From a bacterium (GTDB lineage Bacteria; Bacillota; Bacilli; Lactobacillales; Streptococcaceae): DNA of 64,000 nucleotides. A program made the position numbers and the translations under genes. Position 1 is the first letter of the stretch, and each line of letters begins with the position of its first letter. Below the pieces are notes generated by a model that searched no databases, was not told the DNA's origin, and saw nothing but the letters and a program-made list of their open reading frames with translations. The stretch lies in contig CAJNDO010000002.1 in the NCBI GenBank assembly GCA_905221545.1, positions 158,721 to 222,720 on the forward strand, written 5' to 3'. Positions 61,186-64,000 of this stretch are shown here, piece after piece.

Positions 61186-61668
61186 ATGGCAGAAAAAACA
61201 TATCCTATGACCCTTGAGGAAAAAGTAAAACTGGAAAAAGAATTAGAAGAATTGAAATTGGTCCGCCGACCAGAAGTGGTAGAACGCATTAAGATTGCTC
61301 GTTCATACGGTGACCTTTCTGAAAACAGTGAATACGAAGCAGCTAAGGATGAACAAGCCTTTGTTGAAGGACAAATCTCTAGCTTGGAAACAAAAATCCG
61401 CTATGCTGAAATCGTCAATAGCGACTCAGTTGCCCAAGACGAAGTAGCGATTGGTAAAACAGTTACTATCCAAGAAATTGGTGAGGACGAAGAAGAAGTT
61501 TATATTATCGTAGGTTCAGCCGGTGCGGATGCCTTTGCAGGTAAAGTCTCAAATGAAAGCCCAATTGGACAAGCCTTGATTGGTAAGAAAACAGGTGACA
61601 CAGCAACCATTGAAACACCTGTTGGTAGCTATGATGTAAAAATCTTGAAGGTTGAAAAAACAGCCTAA
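61186..61668 (+). CDS. greA: Transcription elongation factor GreA
   Basis: GreA rescues backtracked RNA polymerase by stimulating transcript cleavage. The 160-aa protein has the N-terminal coiled coil (about 10-75) with the acidic tip at its turn ([17 protein letters not shown], residues about 45-61) and a C-terminal FKBP-like domain ([16 protein letters not shown] block near 125). ATG 61186 gives the usual family length; a TTG at 61177 in frame is possible. It probably depends on read-through from mltG. Confidence 0.95.
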   Translation: MAEKTYPMTLEEKVKLEKELEELKLVRRPEVVERIKIARSYGDLSENSEYEAAKDEQAFVEGQISSLETKIRYAEIVNSDSVAQDEVAIGKTVTIQEIGEDEEEVYIIVGSAGADAFAGKVSNESPIGQALIGKKTGDTATIETPVGSYDVKILKVEKTA

Positions 61669-61674
61669 AAACAG

Positions 61675-61716
61675 AAAAGGAGTGGGGAGGCTGTGCGCTT
61701 CACTCACTCCTTTTTC
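61675..61716 (+). terminator. greA terminator
   Basis: AAAAGGAGTG pairs with CACTCCTTTT around a 20-base loop, followed by T residues. Confidence 0.88.
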
Positions 61717-61741
61717 CATTTTAAATTGAATTGGAGACGAT

Positions 61742-63106
61742 ATGAGTTCAAAGAAGAAAAAAAATAAGATGGAGCGTGGTCTGACTAATCGTCACGTGCA
61801 GGTTATGGCCATTGCAGGAACAATCGGAACAGGACTCTTTTTGGGGGCAGGTCGCTCTATCAGCCTAACAGGTCCTTCTATTGTACTGATTTATATGATT
61901 ACTGGGGCTTTCATGTTCCTCATGATGCGAGCGGTTGGGGAAATGCTTTATCAGGATCCTGAGCAACATACCTTTATCAACTTTATCACGCGTCATTTGG
62001 GTAAGGGCTGGGGTTATTTCTCAGTTTGGTCTTACTGGCTATCCGTTGTCTTTATTGGTATGGCGGAAATCACAGCCATCTCTCACTATGTTCAGTTTTG
62101 GTTCCCTAGCTGGCCAAGTTGGATGATTGAGATTGGATTTTTGACCATTCTAGCCTTGGTCAATCTGATTGCGGTTAAGCTCTTTGGGGAAGTTGAGTTT
62201 TGGTTTGCGATGGTCAAGATTGTGGCTATTTTAGCTATGATTGCGACAGGAGTCTTTATGGTCTTGACGGGCTTTAAGACACCTCATGGAGTAGCAAGTT
62301 TGGCTAATATTGCTGACAATTTCTCCCTCTTCCCAAATGGTGGAGTCAACTTTGTCATGGCCTTCCAGATGGTGTTCTTTGCCTACCTCATGATTGAGTT
62401 TATCGGGGTCACAACTTCTGAAACCAAGAATCCGCGTCAGGTTTTGCCAAAAGCCGTTAAGGAAATTCCTTTGCGTATCGCCTTTTTCTACGGTGGTGCC
62501 CTCTTAGCCATTATGGCTATCATTCCATGGCGTGAGCTTGCCTCTGCTGATTCTCCCTTTGTTACGGTATTTGAGTTAGCAGGTGTCAAGTGGGCAGCAG
62601 CCTTGATTAACTTCGTCGTTTTGACCTCAGCAGCATCTGCTCTTAACTCAACCCTTTATTCAACAGGGCGCCATTTGTACCAGATTGCCCATGATTCGCC
62701 AAATCCATTCTTAAAGGCTATCAAGGCAGATACCCTTTCTCGCCACAACGTGCCACAAAATGCTATCATTGCCTCAGCGGTTCTGATTGCCCTAGCAGCC
62801 TTTATCAATATCTTGCCAGGTGTTTCCGATGCCTTTGCCTTGATTACGGCTTCATCATCAGGTGTCTATATCGCTATCTATATCTTGATTATGGTGGCTC
62901 ACCTTAAATACCGCAAGTCACAGGACTTTATGGCGGATGGCTACCTCATGCCCCATTATCGTTTCTTAAATCCTTTAACCATGCTCTTCTTTGCCTTTGT
63001 CTTTGTAACCCTCTTTTTACAAGAGTCTACATTTGTAGGAGCAATCGGATCAGCTATCTGGATTATCGGTTTTGGAATTTACAGCCAGTGGAAATTTAAA
63101 AAATAG
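61742..63106 (+). CDS. APC family amino-acid permease
   Basis: This 454-aa protein has about twelve membrane helices. It has the amino-acid transporter opening NRHVQVMAIAGTIGTGLFLG (residues 16-35) and ESTxx-type features: FFAYLMIEFIGVTTSETKNP near 215, typical of the D-alanine/D-serine/glycine and related permease group (CycA/AapA-like). The precise substrate is uncertain. It is transcribed alone, with GGAG before the ATG. The following IS element has inserted just downstream of its terminator. Confidence 0.85.
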   Translation: MSSKKKKNKMERGLTNRHVQVMAIAGTIGTGLFLGAGRSISLTGPSIVLIYMITGAFMFLMMRAVGEMLYQDPEQHTFINFITRHLGKGWGYFSVWSYWLSVVFIGMAEITAISHYVQFWFPSWPSWMIEIGFLTILALVNLIAVKLFGEVEFWFAMVKIVAILAMIATGVFMVLTGFKTPHGVASLANIADNFSLFPNGGVNFVMAFQMVFFAYLMIEFIGVTTSETKNPRQVLPKAVKEIPLRIAFFYGGALLAIMAIIPWRELASADSPFVTVFELAGVKWAAALINFVVLTSAASALNSTLYSTGRHLYQIAHDSPNPFLKAIKADTLSRHNVPQNAIIASAVLIALAAFINILPGVSDAFALITASSSGVYIAIYILIMVAHLKYRKSQDFMADGYLMPHYRFLNPLTMLFFAFVFVTLFLQESTFVGAIGSAIWIIGFGIYSQWKFKK

Positions 63107-63111
63107 ATTTG

Positions 63112-63142
63112 AAACTCATCAACTCAGCTTGGTGGGTTTTTC
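63112..63142 (+). terminator. Permease terminator
   Basis: AAACTCATC pairs with GGTGGGTTT (two G-T pairs), then TTTC. Confidence 0.75.
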
Positions 63143-63177
63143 TTTAGAATCAAGTCAAAAAAGCACCAGAGTTAAAG

Positions 63178-64000
63178 TGTACTGACCCCAAAAAGTTAGA
63201 CAATTAATTTATCCGAAGGATTTAGTTCTGTATTGCACAGGACTGAGTCCTTTTAGTTTTACCTTAATTCGTTTATTGTTGTAGTAATCAATATAGTCTA
63301 CAATGGCTTGTTCCAATTGGTTGAGCGACTCAAATGACTTCTCATAACCATAAAACATCTCCGATTTCAGAATGCCAAAGAAAGATTCCATCATGCCGTT
63401 GTCTGGGCTGTTACCCTTACGTGACATGGATGCTTGAATTCCCTTACCCTCTAGAAACTGATGATAAGAATCGTGTTGATATTGCCAGCCTTGGTCACTA
63501 TGGAGAATCGTATTCTCGTAGCTCTTCTCTGTGAATGCTTGTTCCAACATTGTTTTTACTTGTTCTAAGTTGGGTGAAGTTGAAAGATTATAGGCGATAA
63601 TTTCGCTATTAAAGCCATCTAAAACTGGTGATAAGTAAAGCTTTTGAGCGCTTGCTGGAATGGCAAATTCTGTCACGTCCGTATAACACTTTTCCATTGG
63701 TTTAGCTGCTTCAAATTGGCGTTGAATAAGGTTGTCTGCTTTCTTGCCAACATCTCCTTTATGAGAAGAATACTTGCGTTTCTTGCGGATTCTAGCTTGT
63801 AAATTGAGCACTTTCATCAAGCGTTGAACTCTTTTATGATTGACCACATAACCACGATTTCTTAATTCTAAATGGATTCGACGATATCCGTAATTTCCTT
63901 TTTGTTCGGTAAAAATAGCTTGAATTTCAGCTTTAAGCTTTTGATCCTTATCTGGTTTGTCTAGCTGTTTCAAATGATAGTAGTAGGTCGAACGAGCGAG
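63178..64000 (-). mobile_element. IS3-family insertion sequence, right end (partial)
   Basis: The terminal sequence TGTACTGACCCC followed by AAAAAGTTAGACA resembles the ends of streptococcal IS3-family elements and lies 31 bases beyond the transposase stop. The element continues beyond the window, so its other end and the target duplication cannot be seen. Confidence 0.8.
63209..64000 (-). CDS. IS3-family transposase OrfB, IS150-like (partial)
   Basis: This is the integrase-like second half of an IS3-family transposase, 263 codons before the edge. The frame remains open to the last base (LARSTYYYHLKQ before the apparent start), so the TTG-initiated start at 63973 is an artefact of the edge. 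An HTH_21 region (GNYGYRRIHLEL) precedes the rve core. The DDE triad is visible as CYTDVTEF, LHSDQGWQY and MESFFGILKSE, and it ends in the NNKRIKVKLKGLSP block. No frameshift or stop interrupts the visible part, so this half is intact. Confidence 0.92.
   Translation of the reverse strand, partial: LARSTYYYHLKQLDKPDKDQKLKAEIQAIFTEQKGNYGYRRIHLELRNRGYVVNHKRVQRLMKVLNLQARIRKKRKYSSHKGDVGKKADNLIQRQFEAAKPMEKCYTDVTEFAIPASAQKLYLSPVLDGFNSEIIAYNLSTSPNLEQVKTMLEQAFTEKSYENTILHSDQGWQYQHDSYHQFLEGKGIQASMSRKGNSPDNGMMESFFGILKSEMFYGYEKSFESLNQLEQAIVDYIDYYNNKRIKVKLKGLSPVQYRTKSFG

Overview
The window is a stretch of a mitis-group Streptococcus chromosome (S. mitis / S. oralis / S. pneumoniae relatives). The signs are low GC, extended -10 promoters (TGnTATAAT), BOX repeats, YSIRK-type signal peptides with LPXTG-type anchors, a lysine-type MurE, an AliB-like oligopeptide lipoprotein, and a gene order that, from memory, largely matches the pneumococcal asnS-rpsF-ppaC-murE-aliB-murC-mltG-greA region. 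The two strands carry about 50 credible genes. No tRNA, rRNA or CRISPR array was seen. || 1-12.9 kb is core: a truncated ferredoxin-NADP reductase, the cdaA-cdaR-glmM module (c-di-AMP synthesis and UDP-GlcNAc supply), DUF1149, DegV, a dapB-cca-ABC-F operon, then the divergent metal pair mntE and mgtA. mgtA lies behind a yybP-ykoY-type Mn2+ riboswitch with a clear terminator. 13.0-15.2 kb is a MucBP-type wall-anchored protein flanked by two copies of the same terminator. 15.2-24.1 kb holds a deformylase-like gene, a membrane protein, yaaA, an FMN reductase, an MFS transporter behind an inverted repeat, a DUF5590-like protein, an aminotransferase, a VOC protein and asnS. || 24.1-37.1 kb is a 13-kb accessory insertion between asnS and rpsF with two giant LPXTG surface proteins. 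The first is a 2201-aa CshA-like fibril protein and the second a 1873-aa Rib-repeat protein. Their N-terminal signal and C-terminal anchor-plus-terminator modules are near identical, their central domains are rich in TTA leucine codons, and the second contains a 690-bp tandem duplication that is identical by eye over 655 bp. This is the most unusual part of the window. || 37.1-63.1 kb returns to core: rpsF-ssb-rpsR, a GNAT enzyme, a HAD-cyclophilin fusion with cvfD, a TrmN6-like methylase with a GIY-YIG protein whose C-terminus comes from a BOX element, ppaC, a YiiX-like protein, a CsbD-like protein, divergent murE and murJ, aliB, a pair of sulfur amino-acid PLP enzymes, a SWIM-SNF2 ATPase, murC, two acetyltransferases, mltG, greA and an amino-acid permease. 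The window ends inside an IS3-family insertion sequence. || The main themes are envelope biogenesis (glmM, murE, murC, murJ, mltG), c-di-AMP signalling, manganese efflux and host-facing surface proteins. Three genes (yaaA, the DUF5590-like gene and the TrmN6-like gene) have promoters placed so that transcription should begin at the start codon, which suggests leaderless mRNAs.
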